Of a DNA stretch of 64,000 bases, positions 41,237 to 50,472 are shown one piece after another. Position numbers and translations under genes: made by a program. Numbering within the stretch: the stretch's first letter is position 1; every line of letters starts with the position of its first letter. This DNA comes from RGIG5299 sp045542315 (GTDB lineage Bacteria; Bacillota; Clostridia; Oscillospirales; RGIG5299), in NCBI GenBank assembly GCA_045542315.1, contig JAZQKU010000075.1:9944-73943 (forward strand), written 5' to 3'. The notes below the pieces were generated by a model, which was given only the letters and a program-made list of their open reading frames with translations, was not told where the DNA came from and made no database searches.

Positions 41237-41797
41237 TCAGATTACTATGACTAAGATTCTCGCATCGTTTTCGTTTGCCGCCTTCATTGCGTGGGGATAG
41301 GAAGAGTCGAAATAAAGGCTGTCGCCCTCGTTTAAGATCATTTCCTTGCCGTCGATGCATATCTTGTAGCTGCCCTCGAGGCAGTAATGATATTCCTGAC
41401 CCTTGTGAAAGTCGAAATGATATTCGGCCTTTCTTTTTTCACCGGGAATGGTGACCAAAAGGGGCTCTATCTTTCTGTCGGCAAAATGGCTTGCGAGATT
41501 CTGATAATGATACGCGTCGTTTCTGTCAACCGCGAGTCCTCTGCTTTTGCGGACTACGGAGAAGTTGCGAAGCTTGGGCGTATCGCCTGTAAGAAGCTCC
41601 GTCATAGAAATCTTAAGCTCGTTACAGACGTTGTATAAAAGGCTCACCGGTATATCCTTTTCTCCGCTTTCATAGGCGAGATATTCTTCGGGAGCCAATC
41701 CCACTCGCACCGCTATTTCTTCGGGCGTTATATCGGAAAGCTCTCTCATAGCCTTCATTCTCTCTGCGATTTCAAAATTTTTAACAGACATTGCCAA
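41237..41797 (-). CDS. XRE-family regulator with cupin domain
   Basis: The 186-residue product has an N-terminal helix-turn-helix (about 14-68, TPEEIAVRVGLAPEEYLAYE) and a C-terminal cupin barrel (about 110-186, YHFDFHKGQEYHYCLEGSYK, GDSLYFDSSYPHAMKA) that usually senses a small ligand. GAAAGGAG precedes the ATG. It sits between the oxidoreductase and acyl-CoA synthetase genes, with 29 and 20 bp gaps. It is therefore the likely local regulator, probably sensing an organic acid or CoA-related metabolite (inference). Confidence 0.9.
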   Translation of the reverse strand: MAMSVKNFEIAERMKAMRELSDITPEEIAVRVGLAPEEYLAYESGEKDIPVSLLYNVCNELKISMTELLTGDTPKLRNFSVVRKSRGLAVDRNDAYHYQNLASHFADRKIEPLLVTIPGEKRKAEYHFDFHKGQEYHYCLEGSYKICIDGKEMILNEGDSLYFDSSYPHAMKAANENDARILVIVI

Positions 41798-41826
41798 AAG
41801 CTCCTTTCGGATTTATTTGCGGCTTA

Positions 41827-42372
41827 TTATTCGGCGTAGTTATAGCCGATCTCGAAAGCCTTGTTGTTTCTCTCGGTAATTTCGGGAAGATTTTTCTTGT
41901 TGTTCTTCTCCAAGGCCTTCAAAACGGTTTCCTTGGGAAGGAAGGGATATTCCTTGCAGATCTTACCGAGCATGATGATATTTGCAAGTCCCTTGAGCCC
42001 GTTTTCGTTTGCAAGGCTCGTTGCGGGAATGTAGAAAACGCTTATATCGGTTCTCTCGGATTTTGAGGAAACGAGAGAGCTGTCGATAAAGGTGTAGCCG
42101 CCTGCTACGGTAGCCTTGTCGAATTTATCGAAGGAGGGCTGATTCATGACCACAAGACAGGAGGGGGTAAGTACCTGGGGGGAGCCGATCTCCTCGTCGG
42201 ATACGGTTACGGAGCAGTTACAGGTGCCGCCTCTCATTTCGGGGCCGTAGGAGGGAAGCCAGGAAAGCTCCTTGCCTTCAAGAAGACCCGAAACGGCGAT
42301 TGCCTTTCCGAGGAAGAGTATGCCCTGACCGCCGAAGCCTGCAAGTAAGAAGGTATGAGTTGTATTATTCAT
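41827..42372 (-). CDS. 2-oxoacid:ferredoxin oxidoreductase, gamma subunit
   Basis: The 181-residue gamma subunit starts with the nucleotide-like loop FLLAGFGGQGILFLGK and has the Cys-containing MRGGTCNCSVTVSDE and IGSPQV regions typical of KorC/VorA-type subunits. Together with the alpha and beta subunits and the small ferredoxin it forms a CoA-acylating enzyme that oxidises 2-oxoacids with ferredoxin as acceptor. It is 13 bp after the beta gene. Confidence 0.93.
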   Translation of the reverse strand: MNNTTHTFLLAGFGGQGILFLGKAIAVSGLLEGKELSWLPSYGPEMRGGTCNCSVTVSDEEIGSPQVLTPSCLVVMNQPSFDKFDKATVAGGYTFIDSSLVSSKSERTDISVFYIPATSLANENGLKGLANIIMLGKICKEYPFLPKETVLKALEKNNKKNLPEITERNNKAFEIGYNYAE

Positions 42373-42385
42373 TTTTATTTCCTCC

Positions 42386-43123
42386 TTATTCCTTATCCTT
42401 GTAGCAACCCAAGGGATAATAGGTTTCCATATTTTCCTTAAGCCACTTTATAGAGTCCTTGGGAGTCATGCCCCAGTTGGTGGGACAGGTCGAAAGAACC
42501 TCAACGAAGGAAAGACCCTTGCCTGCCTTCTGGGTTTCAAAAGCTTTTCTGATTGCCTTTTTGGCGTTCATAATGCCGGGAACGCCGTCGATGGCAACGC
42601 GCTCTGCGTAGGCAACGCCGTCAAGAGTTGCAAGCATTTCGCAAACTCTTATGGGGTAACCCTGAGTAGCAACGTTTCTTCCGTAGGGTGAGGTCTGGGT
42701 GACCTGACCGGGCAGGGTAGTGGGAGCCATCTGACCGCCGGTCATACCGTAGATGGCGTTGTTGATGAATATAACGGTGATATTCTCGCCTCTTGTGCCG
42801 ACGTGAACGGTCTCGTTGGTGCCGATTGCGGCAAGGTCGCCGTCACCCTGATAGGTGAATACAAAGCGGTCGGGTCTTGCTCTCTTTACACCGGTTGCAA
42901 CTGCGGGCGCTCTGCCGTGAGGAGCCTGGATAACGTCACAGTTGAAGTAATCGTATGCGAAAACGGAGCAGCCTACGGGTGCAACACCGATAGTCTCTCC
43001 CTCGATGCCCATTTCGTCAAGAACCTCGGCAACAAGACGGTGAACGATACCGTGGGTGCAGCCGGGGCAATAGTGAAGGGGCTTATCTGTAAGCGCGTGA
43101 GGCTTTTTGAATACAATAGCCAT
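42386..43123 (-). CDS. 2-oxoacid:ferredoxin oxidoreductase, beta (TPP) subunit
   Basis: The 245-residue thiamine-diphosphate-binding subunit has CPGCTHGIVHRL at about 19-30, the GCSVFAYDYFNCDVIQAPHG region, and the TPP/Mg motif GDGDLAAIGTNETVHV...INNAIYGMTGGQ (about 94-130). Its ATG shares one base with the TAA of the alpha gene (TAATG), implying coupled translation and equal stoichiometry. Confidence 0.95.
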   Translation of the reverse strand: MAIVFKKPHALTDKPLHYCPGCTHGIVHRLVAEVLDEMGIEGETIGVAPVGCSVFAYDYFNCDVIQAPHGRAPAVATGVKRARPDRFVFTYQGDGDLAAIGTNETVHVGTRGENITVIFINNAIYGMTGGQMAPTTLPGQVTQTSPYGRNVATQGYPIRVCEMLATLDGVAYAERVAIDGVPGIMNAKKAIRKAFETQKAGKGLSFVEVLSTCPTNWGMTPKDSIKWLKENMETYYPLGCYKDKE

Positions 43124-44184
43124 TATTTGTTACCTCCGTTAAGTCTTACTATTTCGTTGAAGATCTCGTCGGTGGTGGGAACCATACCGCCGGTACGTCC
43201 GAAAAATTCAACGGGAGCCTTGAACTCCGAAGCGAGCTTTACGTCCTCGACCATCTGACCCATTGAAAGCTCAACGGTAAGGAAAGCCTTTACGTTGTCT
43301 GCGGCTTCTCTGATAGCGTCGGAGGGGAAGGGCCAAAGGGTGATGGGACGGATAAGGCCTGCCTTGATACCTGCGGCTCTTGCGTTTCTTACCGCACTCT
43401 TTGCAACACGGGCGGCAATGCCGTAGGCAACTACGATGACCTCTGCGTCGTCGGTCATAAACTTCTCAACGCGGGTCTCGGTCTTTTTGATCTCTTCGTA
43501 TTTTTCAAATCTCTCTTTAACGATTCTCTCAAGCTCGTCGGGCTGAATGTAGAGAGAGTTTACTATGTTGTGAGCTCTCTTGTTCTCGTGGCCGTTGGTT
43601 GCCCAGGGCTTTTCGGGAGGAGTTATCTCCTTATCCTCGAAAACAACGGGCTCCATCATCTGACCGAGTGCACCGTCGCCGAGAATCATCGCGGGCATAC
43701 GGTATTTGTCGGCAAGATCAAAGGCGTCGGTAACGAGAGTTACCATCTCCTGAACGGAGGCGGGAGCGAAAACGAGCATGTGCGCGTCACCGTGACCGGG
43801 AGAACGGGTTGCCTGGAAATAGTCTGCCTGAGAGGGCTGAATGCCGCCGAGACCGGGGCCGCCTCTCTGGATGTTGAGGATTACGCAGGGAAGGTCAGAA
43901 CCGATTATGTAGGAAATGGCCTCCTGCTTGAGGGAGATGCCGGGGGAGGAGGACGAGGTCATCGTTCTCACACCTGCGCTTGCGGCGCCGAGAACCATAT
44001 TTGCGGCGGCGATTTCACTTTCCGCCTGAAGAAAAACACCGCCTATTTTAGGCATCTTTTTTGCCATATAAGCGGAAACCTCTGTTTGAGGAGTGATGGG
44101 GTAACCGAAGAAATGCTTGCAGCCTGCTCTTATAGCGGCCTCGGCAATAGCTTCGTTACCCTTCATAAGTACTTTTTCAGCCAT
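43123..44184 (-). CDS. vorB: 2-oxoacid:ferredoxin oxidoreductase, alpha subunit (VorB-like)
   Basis: The 353-residue pyrimidine-binding alpha subunit has MKGNEAIAEAAIRAGC, the conserved GYPITPQTEVSAYMAK, QAESEIAAANMVLGAA and TSSSSPGISLKQEAISY, plus the C-terminal swivel domain with LIRPITLWPFP. The pattern is that annotated as 3-methyl-2-oxobutanoate dehydrogenase VorB, which acts on branched-chain 2-oxoacids; the related 2-oxoglutarate enzyme cannot be fully excluded. It follows the ferredoxin subunit by 13 bp. Confidence 0.93.
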   Translation of the reverse strand: MAEKVLMKGNEAIAEAAIRAGCKHFFGYPITPQTEVSAYMAKKMPKIGGVFLQAESEIAAANMVLGAASAGVRTMTSSSSPGISLKQEAISYIIGSDLPCVILNIQRGGPGLGGIQPSQADYFQATRSPGHGDAHMLVFAPASVQEMVTLVTDAFDLADKYRMPAMILGDGALGQMMEPVVFEDKEITPPEKPWATNGHENKRAHNIVNSLYIQPDELERIVKERFEKYEEIKKTETRVEKFMTDDAEVIVVAYGIAARVAKSAVRNARAAGIKAGLIRPITLWPFPSDAIREAADNVKAFLTVELSMGQMVEDVKLASEFKAPVEFFGRTGGMVPTTDEIFNEIVRLNGGNK

Positions 44185-44197
44185 TTTGATCTTCCTT

Positions 44198-44413
44198 TCA
44201 GTTCTTCTCGACGGTGATTACACAGTCGGGGCACATTCTTGCACACATTGCGCAGGCAATACATTTTGCCATATCCTCATCGGATACCTCCGCAACGTTG
44301 TAGCCCTTCGCGTTAAGCTTGTCGGGATTGAGCTTTACGATTTTTTTGGGACAGGCTTCCTCGCAAAGACCGCAGCCCTTGCAAAGCTCTGTTTTAAACG
44401 TAACTTTATTCAT
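44198..44413 (-). CDS. 2-oxoacid oxidoreductase delta subunit, 2x[4Fe-4S] ferredoxin
   Basis: This 71-residue ferredoxin-like subunit has two complete cluster motifs, CKGCGLCEEACPKK (about 10-23) and CIACAMCARMCPDC (about 51-64). It passes electrons from the TPP centre to free ferredoxin. The KVTFKTELCKGCGLC start is typical of the delta subunits of VOR/KOR complexes. AGGAGGT precedes its ATG. The P-loop ATPase gene ends 12 bp upstream. Confidence 0.95.
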   Translation of the reverse strand: MNKVTFKTELCKGCGLCEEACPKKIVKLNPDKLNAKGYNVAEVSDEDMAKCIACAMCARMCPDCVITVEKN

Positions 44414-44425
44414 TATAGGTACCTC

Positions 44426-45085
44426 CTAAAAAAGTCTTTTTGTGTATATTGCTATGGGGAGAATATCTCCGAGCTTTTCTTTTTCATCATCGGAAAGGGT
44501 ATTATATACCTCTTCCTTTACCGCCGTGTATAAAAGCGGCTTGCCCGAAAGGCGAGAGACCTCTTTTGCATAGTCGGCGGAATCGGTTACCGTTTTCGCG
44601 TCGGTATCCTCGCCGAGCGACGAGGTGTTTACTATTCCCGTTACCTTAAGCCGTGACGTTGCCTCGATGGCTTTGATCATTTCGGCGGCGTCATCGGGTG
44701 TTTTCGTAAAGGGACGGTAGCGGCTTATCACACATATCATCTCGTAGCCCGATTCGGCTATCTTTCCCGCATAACGCCCCAAAACGATGGCTCCGTCATC
44801 ATCGCCTCCGATGTCGAGGAATGCGTTTCCGTCGTAGCGGAAAAGCTTTTCAACCTCGGGCGGCAGATAGACCGATTCGAGATTGGAGTTTGCACCGTAG
44901 GGAATTACCGCCTCTATTCCCAGCTCGTTTAAGAGGGGAAGAGAATCGGCGGTGCGGAAAAATGGGTTTACGATGTCAAGGTCGGCAATGGCGGTCTTCA
45001 CACCGCTTTTTGCCGAATTTACGGCAAGGTTTACCGCAAGGGTGGTCTTACCGCTTCCGTAGTGACCGGTTATAATCGTGAGCAT
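44426..45085 (-). CDS. ParA/MinD-like P-loop ATPase
   Basis: The 219-residue nucleotide-binding protein of the SIMIBI class has a Walker A motif, GHYGSGKTTLAVNLA (about 7-21), a switch-I Asp in IADLDIVNPFFRT, and a Walker-B-like LDIGGDDDG (about 90). Resemblance to cobyrinic-acid synthase and MinD/ParA-like maturation ATPases is at the fold level. It is the first gene of the oxidoreductase operon, so a maturation or cofactor-loading role for that enzyme is possible but unproven. Confidence 0.8.
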   Translation of the reverse strand: MLTIITGHYGSGKTTLAVNLAVNSAKSGVKTAIADLDIVNPFFRTADSLPLLNELGIEAVIPYGANSNLESVYLPPEVEKLFRYDGNAFLDIGGDDDGAIVLGRYAGKIAESGYEMICVISRYRPFTKTPDDAAEMIKAIEATSRLKVTGIVNTSSLGEDTDAKTVTDSADYAKEVSRLSGKPLLYTAVKEEVYNTLSDDEKEKLGDILPIAIYTKRLF

Positions 45086-45107
45086 AACAAATCCTTCTTT
45101 AAACAGT

Positions 45108-45140
45108 AAAAAGCCCGTTTGTTAAAAACGGGCAGTTTTG
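45108..45140 (-). terminator. Terminator after ptsH
   Basis: On the minus strand GCCCGTTT / AAACGGGC forms a stem followed by TTTTTAC. It separates ptsH from the ATPase gene and may allow partial read-through. Confidence 0.8.
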
Positions 45141-45149
45141 AAATGACCG

Positions 45150-45416
45150 TTATTTCGATTCGAGACCGTTTAAAATAAGCTCACAGAGAGCGTCAACAGC
45201 GGCTTCTTCATCAACGCCGTTTGCAACAATATTGATCTCCATGCCCTTGACAACGCCGAGCGACAAAACGCCGAGCAAGCTCTTTGCGTTAACTCTTCTG
45301 CCGTCGCGTAAAATGTCGATATTCGACTTGAACTCGTTGGCTTTCTGGATAAAATAGGTTGCGGGACGGGCGTGAAGCCCGTAGGGATGATCAACAATAA
45401 TTTTTCTTGATGTCAT
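45150..45416 (-). CDS. ptsH: HPr phosphocarrier protein
   Basis: The 88-residue HPr has His15 in GLHARPATYF (the site phosphorylated by enzyme I) and Ser46 in NAKSLLGVLSLGV (the site of HPr kinase/phosphorylase). It can therefore serve sugar uptake and CcpA-linked catabolite control. The start is ATG 45416, preceded by AAGGTGG; the 17-residue upstream extension is AT-rich and not HPr-like. No other PTS gene is nearby. The product is cytosolic. Confidence 0.95.
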   Translation of the reverse strand: MTSRKIIVDHPYGLHARPATYFIQKANEFKSNIDILRDGRRVNAKSLLGVLSLGVVKGMEINIVANGVDEEAAVDALCELILNGLESK

Positions 45417-45469
45417 TTCATTACCACCTTTAAGAAATAGATATTTTCTTATATTAAAGTATAACATAT

Positions 45470-46140
45470 TAAACCATAAATTTGCAAGTATTATTTTGTA
45501 TTTTTTTCACATTTATAAACAACCCGTTTTGTGCAATTTGACAAAATTCGAGTATTACAAGTTTAAGGGGGCGGAAAAAGAGAAAAGCTGCGGTGGTTTT
45601 TTGCGCTTCGCAGCGGTGAATTTTTCGCTACGCGGAGGGCGCATTTTCTTTCCCACTTACGCCGCTTATGCTCCCCTTTTCGGGGAGATGAGAAAAGGGG
45701 AAAAAGAATCTTTTTAAGGGGAGGTTTCCCCTATGCTCGCGAGAATAAAAAAGATACAAGCCGCCTTCCGCTTAAGCGAAATGCAAACGTCGCTTCGCTC
45801 CCTTTGCTATTTCTTATGCGTAAGGTAAGAACTCACAAAACCAAAGGCTCTTGCCTCGCTCGCATCTACCCCTCTTTTGGTGCGCGTCCACACTCGGTTA
45901 GTTGCCCGAGGGGAAGCTCCCCCTCAATAAAGGATCTTCTTTTCCCATTTCTTGTATCCCTACAAGAAATGGGCGCCCCGCGCGCAAGCGGAGTAAAAAC
46001 AGAGCCCCCACAGCCTTGCGCGGGAAGGAAAGAAGAAAAACAGCGCGCGTAAAACGGGAAAAACCGCTCGAAAAGCCATTTTAATTAATAAAAATTCTAT
46101 TTCTGAAAATTTTTTGAAAAAATTTTTTTTGAAATTAAAA
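45470..46140. other. 670-bp intergenic region with GC-rich inverted repeats
   Basis: There is no convincing gene. Inverted repeats include CCCATTTCTTG / CAAGAAATGGG (about 45945-45974) and CCGCGCGCAAG / CTTGCGCGGG (about 45976-46026). Local base composition swings from GC-rich to poly-A/T. Short open frames here lack ribosome sites. It looks like decayed or repetitive DNA between ptsH and the rpoB promoter. Confidence 0.5.
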
Positions 46141-46147
46141 AATGTGC

Positions 46148-46176
46148 TTGACATATTGAAAAATCTGTGGTATTAT
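46148..46176 (+). promoter_or_regulatory. rpoB promoter
   Basis: TTGACA (46148-46153), a 17-bp spacer and TATTAT (46171-46176). The predicted 5' leader is about 175 nt. It contains an imperfect hairpin CATTTG/CAAATG at about 46206-46234. Confidence 0.88.
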
Positions 46177-46356
46177 TGTAAAATCCCATAAAATGCAATA
46201 TAATGCCCATTTGTGCCCGAAAAAAGCGCAAATGTTTTGGGAAAAGACAAAAAATGCGAGTGTTTCAACGCTGTTTTTCAAAAACCTGAAAAACCCCGAA
46301 ACCCGCGCCATTGCTTGTTTTACAAAGAATTTTTTATAAACGGAGCTGAAGAACTG

Positions 46357-49300
46357 ATGGCAAAAGCGAAGGAACAGCCGATATCTAAAATGGACCCGGC
46401 TGCAGTCGGCGCAAAATTCGTCCAGTTAGGCAAAAACACAAGGGTAAGTTTTTCGAAAATTGAAGAAATTCACGAAATGCCTCATCTCATTGAGGTACAG
46501 AAAAACTCCTACAAGTGGTTTTTGGAGGAAGGTCTTGCAGAGGTGCTCAAGGATGCATCTCCCGTTCGCGACCACGCCGAGAACTACGAGATCGTTTACA
46601 AGAACGTAACTATCTCCGACACCCCCAAGTACACCATTGAGGAGTGCAAGGAGAGGGACGCGACCTACAACACCGCTCTCAAAATGACGATCGGTCTTCG
46701 TAAGCTTGAGACCGGCGAGGAGATCGAGCAGGAGATTTTCGTAGGCGAGATCCCGAAGATGACCGAAACGGGTACCTTTATCATCAACGGTGCGGAGCGC
46801 GTTGTCGTTTCGCAGCTTATCCGTTCCCCCGGTATCTATTTCAACTATGAGTACGATAAAGACGGCAACCGTCTTTACAGCGGTACCATCAACCCCTCGA
46901 GAGGTCCTTGGGTAGAGTATGAGTCCGACACCACAGGCGCTCTTTGGGTAAGAGTTGATAAAAACAGAAAGATCCCCGCAACGAGCCTTATGAGAATGCT
47001 CGGCGTTACCACCGACGAGGAGCTTATCGAGAAGTACGGCAAGAGCCCGATCCTCGACTCCACCATTGAGAAGGACCCCGCAAACGATAAGCTTATCGGT
47101 GCGGAGGAGAATATGGGTCTTAACCCCTATCAGCTTTCCATTATAGAGCTTTACAAAAAGCTCCGTCCGGGTGAGCCCCCCACGATAGAAAGCGCGGAGA
47201 ACCATATCAGAAATATGTTCTTCACCAAGCGCTCCTACGACCTCTCCAGAGTAGGCCGTTATAAATACAATAAAAAGCTTGCACTTGCAAAGCGCGTAAG
47301 AAACCACACTCTTGCACGTCCCGCAGTAAATCCCTTTACCGGCGAGATTCTCTTTGAAGCAGGCACCAAGCTTTCCTACGACGACGGACTTGCACTTGAG
47401 GCAAACGGCGTAAACGAGGTATATCTCGCAGTCAAGGGTCCCGACGGCGAGGACAGAGAGCAGGTAGTATTCGGCAACAATATGATCGATATGTCGGTAT
47501 TCACCGGAATCGACGCCGATACACTTAAAGCGGCAGGAATCAATGAAAAGGTAAGAATAAACGTGCTTCGCTCTATCCTTGAGGGCGCAACCACCATCGT
47601 TCTTTGCCTTGACGACGATAAAGACAGAGATAAGATAATCGCAACCGACCTTTACACCGTTGAAAAGACGGTCAAGGCAGTTGCGGGCGTTCCCTATGTA
47701 CTCGTCCGCCGTCGCGGCGAGAAGGACCGCACCGACGGTAAGAAGAAGACCATCATCGAGATCGAGACCCCCATGCTCGAGGAGAGCGTAAAGCAGGAGG
47801 TAATCAAGGCCGTTTCGGAGAAATACCGCCTTTCCAAGAAGGATCAGCGTTGGCTCCGTGACGTTTCCGATACTCTTCCCGCCGAGGGCACCGACGCTAT
47901 AATCGACGCCGCAAAGAAGAGAGTTTCCGAGCTTATCCCGATGCACGTTATCGAGGAGGACCTCATCGCTTCCTTCAACTACGTTCTCGGCCTTGAATAC
48001 GGCGTAGGTCAGACCGACGATATCGACCATCTCGGAAACCGCCGCATCAGAAGCGTCGGCGAGCTTTTGCAGAACCAGTTCAGAATCGGCTTTGCAAAGG
48101 TTGAGAGAAACGTTAAGGAAAAGTTAAACGTTCCCGATGCAGATCTCACTCCCACCGCGATCGTAAATACCAGACCCATTATCGGCTCGGTCAAGGAATT
48201 TTTCGGATCCTCGCCCCTTTCTCAGTTTATGGATCAGAACAACCCCCTTGCAGAGCTTACCCATAAGAGACGTCTTTCGGCTCTCGGCCCCGGCGGTCTT
48301 ACCAGAGACAGAGCGGGCTTCGAGGTTCGTGACGTTCACTACACCCATTACGGACGTATGTGTCCTATCGAAACGCCTGAAGGTCCCAACATCGGTCTTA
48401 TCTCCTATATTTCCGGTTTCGCCCGCATAAACGAATACGGCTTTATCGAGGCTCCCTACCGCAAGATAGATAAGGTAAATAAGCAGATAACCGATGAGAT
48501 CGAATATATGACCGCAGACGTTGAGGACGAATATATCGTTGCACAGGCTAACGAGCCCATCGTCAACGGATATTTCGCAAACAACAGAGTTTCGGGCCGT
48601 TACCGCGATACCTTCGTTGAAATTTCGCCCGACAAGGTAGATTATATCGATATTTCACCGAAGATGGTCGTTTCCATAGCAACCGCTATGATACCCTTCC
48701 TTGAAAACGACGACGCAAACCGTGCACTCATGGGCGCGAACATGCAGCGTCAGGCAGTTCCGCTTCTCGTAACCGAAAGCCCCATCGTCGGTACCGGTAT
48801 GGAATATAAGGCAGCGCACGACTCGGGCGTTTGCATTCTCGCGGAGGACGACGGCGTCGTTCTCAAGTCGGCAGCGGATTCCATCACCGTAAAATACGAT
48901 ACTCTCGGCATCAAGACTTATAAGCTTACCAAGTTTATGCGCTCCAACCAGGGCACCTGCATAAACCAGAAGACGATAGTCGATAACGGTCAGAGAATCG
49001 CGAAGGACGACGTACTTGCCGACGGTGCCTCCACCGATAACGGCGAGATCGCACTCGGTAAGAACGTTCTTATCGGATTTATGACCTGGGAAGGCTACAA
49101 CTACGAAGACGCAGTTTTGCTTAACGAGCGCCTTGTAAAAGAGGACGTTTACACCTCTATCCATATAGAAGAATATCCCATTGAGCTTCGCGAGACCAAG
49201 CTCGGTCCGGAGGAGATCACGAGAGAGATCCCCAACGTAAGCGAAGACGCTCTTAAAGACCTTGACGAGCACGGTATCATCAGAATCGGCGCAGAGGTAA

Positions 49301-50457
49301 GAGCAGGAGATATTCTCGTAGGTAAGGTCACCCCGAAGGGCGAGACCGAGCTTACCGCAGAGGAAAAGCTCCTTCGCGCAATATTCGGCGAGAAGGCAAG
49401 AGAGGTAAGAGATACCTCACTCCGCATTCCTCACGGCGAATCGGGTATAGTAGTTGACGTTAAGATATTTACCCGCGAAAACTGCAGCGAGCTTTCTCCC
49501 GGCGTACAGGAAAAGGTTTGCGTTTACATCGCTCAGAAGAGAAAGATCTCCGTTGGCGATAAAATGGCGGGCCGTCACGGTAACAAGGGTGTTATTTCGA
49601 GAATCCTTCCTCAGGAGGATATGCCCTTCCTTCCCAACGGTCAGCCCCTTGATATAGTTCTTAACCCCCTTGGCGTTCCCTCACGTATGAACATCGGTCA
49701 GGTTCTCGAGGTTCACCTCGGCTACGCCGCAAAGGCGCTCGGCTGGAAGATCATGACCCCCGTATTCGACGGCGCTCACGAGCAGGATATCTCCAAGTGT
49801 CTTGAGCTTGCGGGCTATGACAAGAGCGGTAAGACCGTTCTTTACGACGGACGTACCGGCGAAGCCTTCGACGGCCCCGTAACCGTTGGTTATATGTACT
49901 ACCTCAAGCTTGCTCACCTTGTTGACGATAAGATCCACGCCCGTTCCACCGGTCCCTACTCGCTCGTAACTCAGCAGCCTCTCGGAGGTAAAGCGCAGTT
50001 CGGCGGTCAGCGTTTCGGTGAAATGGAGGTTTGGGCACTTGAAGCTTACGGTGCGGCTTACACCCTTCAGGAGATACTCACCGTCAAGTCTGACGACGTT
50101 ATCGGCCGTGTAAAGACCTACGAGTCGATACTCAAGGGCCAGAACGTTCCCACTCCCGGAATTCCCGAGTCGTTTAAGGTGCTTGTAAAAGAGCTTCAGT
50201 CTCTTGCACTTGACGTCAAGGTTCTTGACGGAAACGACGAACCCGTTGATATAGCCACCAACTTTGATAAGGAAGAGGATACTCCCACCGCAATAAGCAA
50301 GAGCATCAACTTCGATGCCGACATCGTTGCGGACGACGATGAGATCAGGCAAAACTACCTCATCGAGGACGAAAACGGCGACCTTATTGAAGAAGAGTAC
50401 GTAATGGAAACCGAATCGGATATGGATATGATGTCCGACGAATCGGATTATAACTAA
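46357..50457 (+). CDS. rpoB: RNA polymerase beta subunit
   Basis: The 1366-residue catalytic subunit carries the conserved blocks: VGEIPKMTETGTFIINGAER near the start; the rifampicin-pocket region (SPLSQFMDQNNPLAELTHKR, then RRLSALGPGGLTRDRAGFEV, then CPIETPEGPNIGLI); NEDAVLLNERLV-type GYNYEDAVLLNE; KMAGRHGNKG; and C-terminal GGQRFGEMEVWALEAYGAA. The in-pocket residues look wild type for rifampicin sensitivity (D-Q-N-N, H-K-R-R, S-A-L). The frame is open 48 codons further upstream, but that part lacks RpoB similarity. ATG 46357 with CGGAG upstream begins the family-like MAKAKEQ. An acidic tail ends the protein. Confidence 0.97.
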   Translation: MAKAKEQPISKMDPAAVGAKFVQLGKNTRVSFSKIEEIHEMPHLIEVQKNSYKWFLEEGLAEVLKDASPVRDHAENYEIVYKNVTISDTPKYTIEECKERDATYNTALKMTIGLRKLETGEEIEQEIFVGEIPKMTETGTFIINGAERVVVSQLIRSPGIYFNYEYDKDGNRLYSGTINPSRGPWVEYESDTTGALWVRVDKNRKIPATSLMRMLGVTTDEELIEKYGKSPILDSTIEKDPANDKLIGAEENMGLNPYQLSIIELYKKLRPGEPPTIESAENHIRNMFFTKRSYDLSRVGRYKYNKKLALAKRVRNHTLARPAVNPFTGEILFEAGTKLSYDDGLALEANGVNEVYLAVKGPDGEDREQVVFGNNMIDMSVFTGIDADTLKAAGINEKVRINVLRSILEGATTIVLCLDDDKDRDKIIATDLYTVEKTVKAVAGVPYVLVRRRGEKDRTDGKKKTIIEIETPMLEESVKQEVIKAVSEKYRLSKKDQRWLRDVSDTLPAEGTDAIIDAAKKRVSELIPMHVIEEDLIASFNYVLGLEYGVGQTDDIDHLGNRRIRSVGELLQNQFRIGFAKVERNVKEKLNVPDADLTPTAIVNTRPIIGSVKEFFGSSPLSQFMDQNNPLAELTHKRRLSALGPGGLTRDRAGFEVRDVHYTHYGRMCPIETPEGPNIGLISYISGFARINEYGFIEAPYRKIDKVNKQITDEIEYMTADVEDEYIVAQANEPIVNGYFANNRVSGRYRDTFVEISPDKVDYIDISPKMVVSIATAMIPFLENDDANRALMGANMQRQAVPLLVTESPIVGTGMEYKAAHDSGVCILAEDDGVVLKSAADSITVKYDTLGIKTYKLTKFMRSNQGTCINQKTIVDNGQRIAKDDVLADGASTDNGEIALGKNVLIGFMTWEGYNYEDAVLLNERLVKEDVYTSIHIEEYPIELRETKLGPEEITREIPNVSEDALKDLDEHGIIRIGAEVRAGDILVGKVTPKGETELTAEEKLLRAIFGEKAREVRDTSLRIPHGESGIVVDVKIFTRENCSELSPGVQEKVCVYIAQKRKISVGDKMAGRHGNKGVISRILPQEDMPFLPNGQPLDIVLNPLGVPSRMNIGQVLEVHLGYAAKALGWKIMTPVFDGAHEQDISKCLELAGYDKSGKTVLYDGRTGEAFDGPVTVGYMYYLKLAHLVDDKIHARSTGPYSLVTQQPLGGKAQFGGQRFGEMEVWALEAYGAAYTLQEILTVKSDDVIGRVKTYESILKGQNVPTPGIPESFKVLVKELQSLALDVKVLDGNDEPVDIATNFDKEEDTPTAISKSINFDADIVADDDEIRQNYLIEDENGDLIEEEYVMETESDMDMMSDESDYN

Positions 50458-50472
50458 GGAGGGCAATGAACA

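Noticed and set aside
46213..46356. 48-codon N-terminal extension of rpoB
   Set aside because: The frame is open from 46213, but the stretch has no ribosome site, is low in RpoB-like character and lies in the predicted leader. ATG 46357 gives the usual N-terminus.
46426..48030. 534-codon open frame antisense to rpoB
   Set aside because: It lies wholly inside rpoB, has no ribosome site and its product is a shadow of biased codon use in the real gene. The same applies to long antisense frames in rpoC (51175-52086), tuf (57953-59197), fusA, trpS (799-1284) and the CotH gene.
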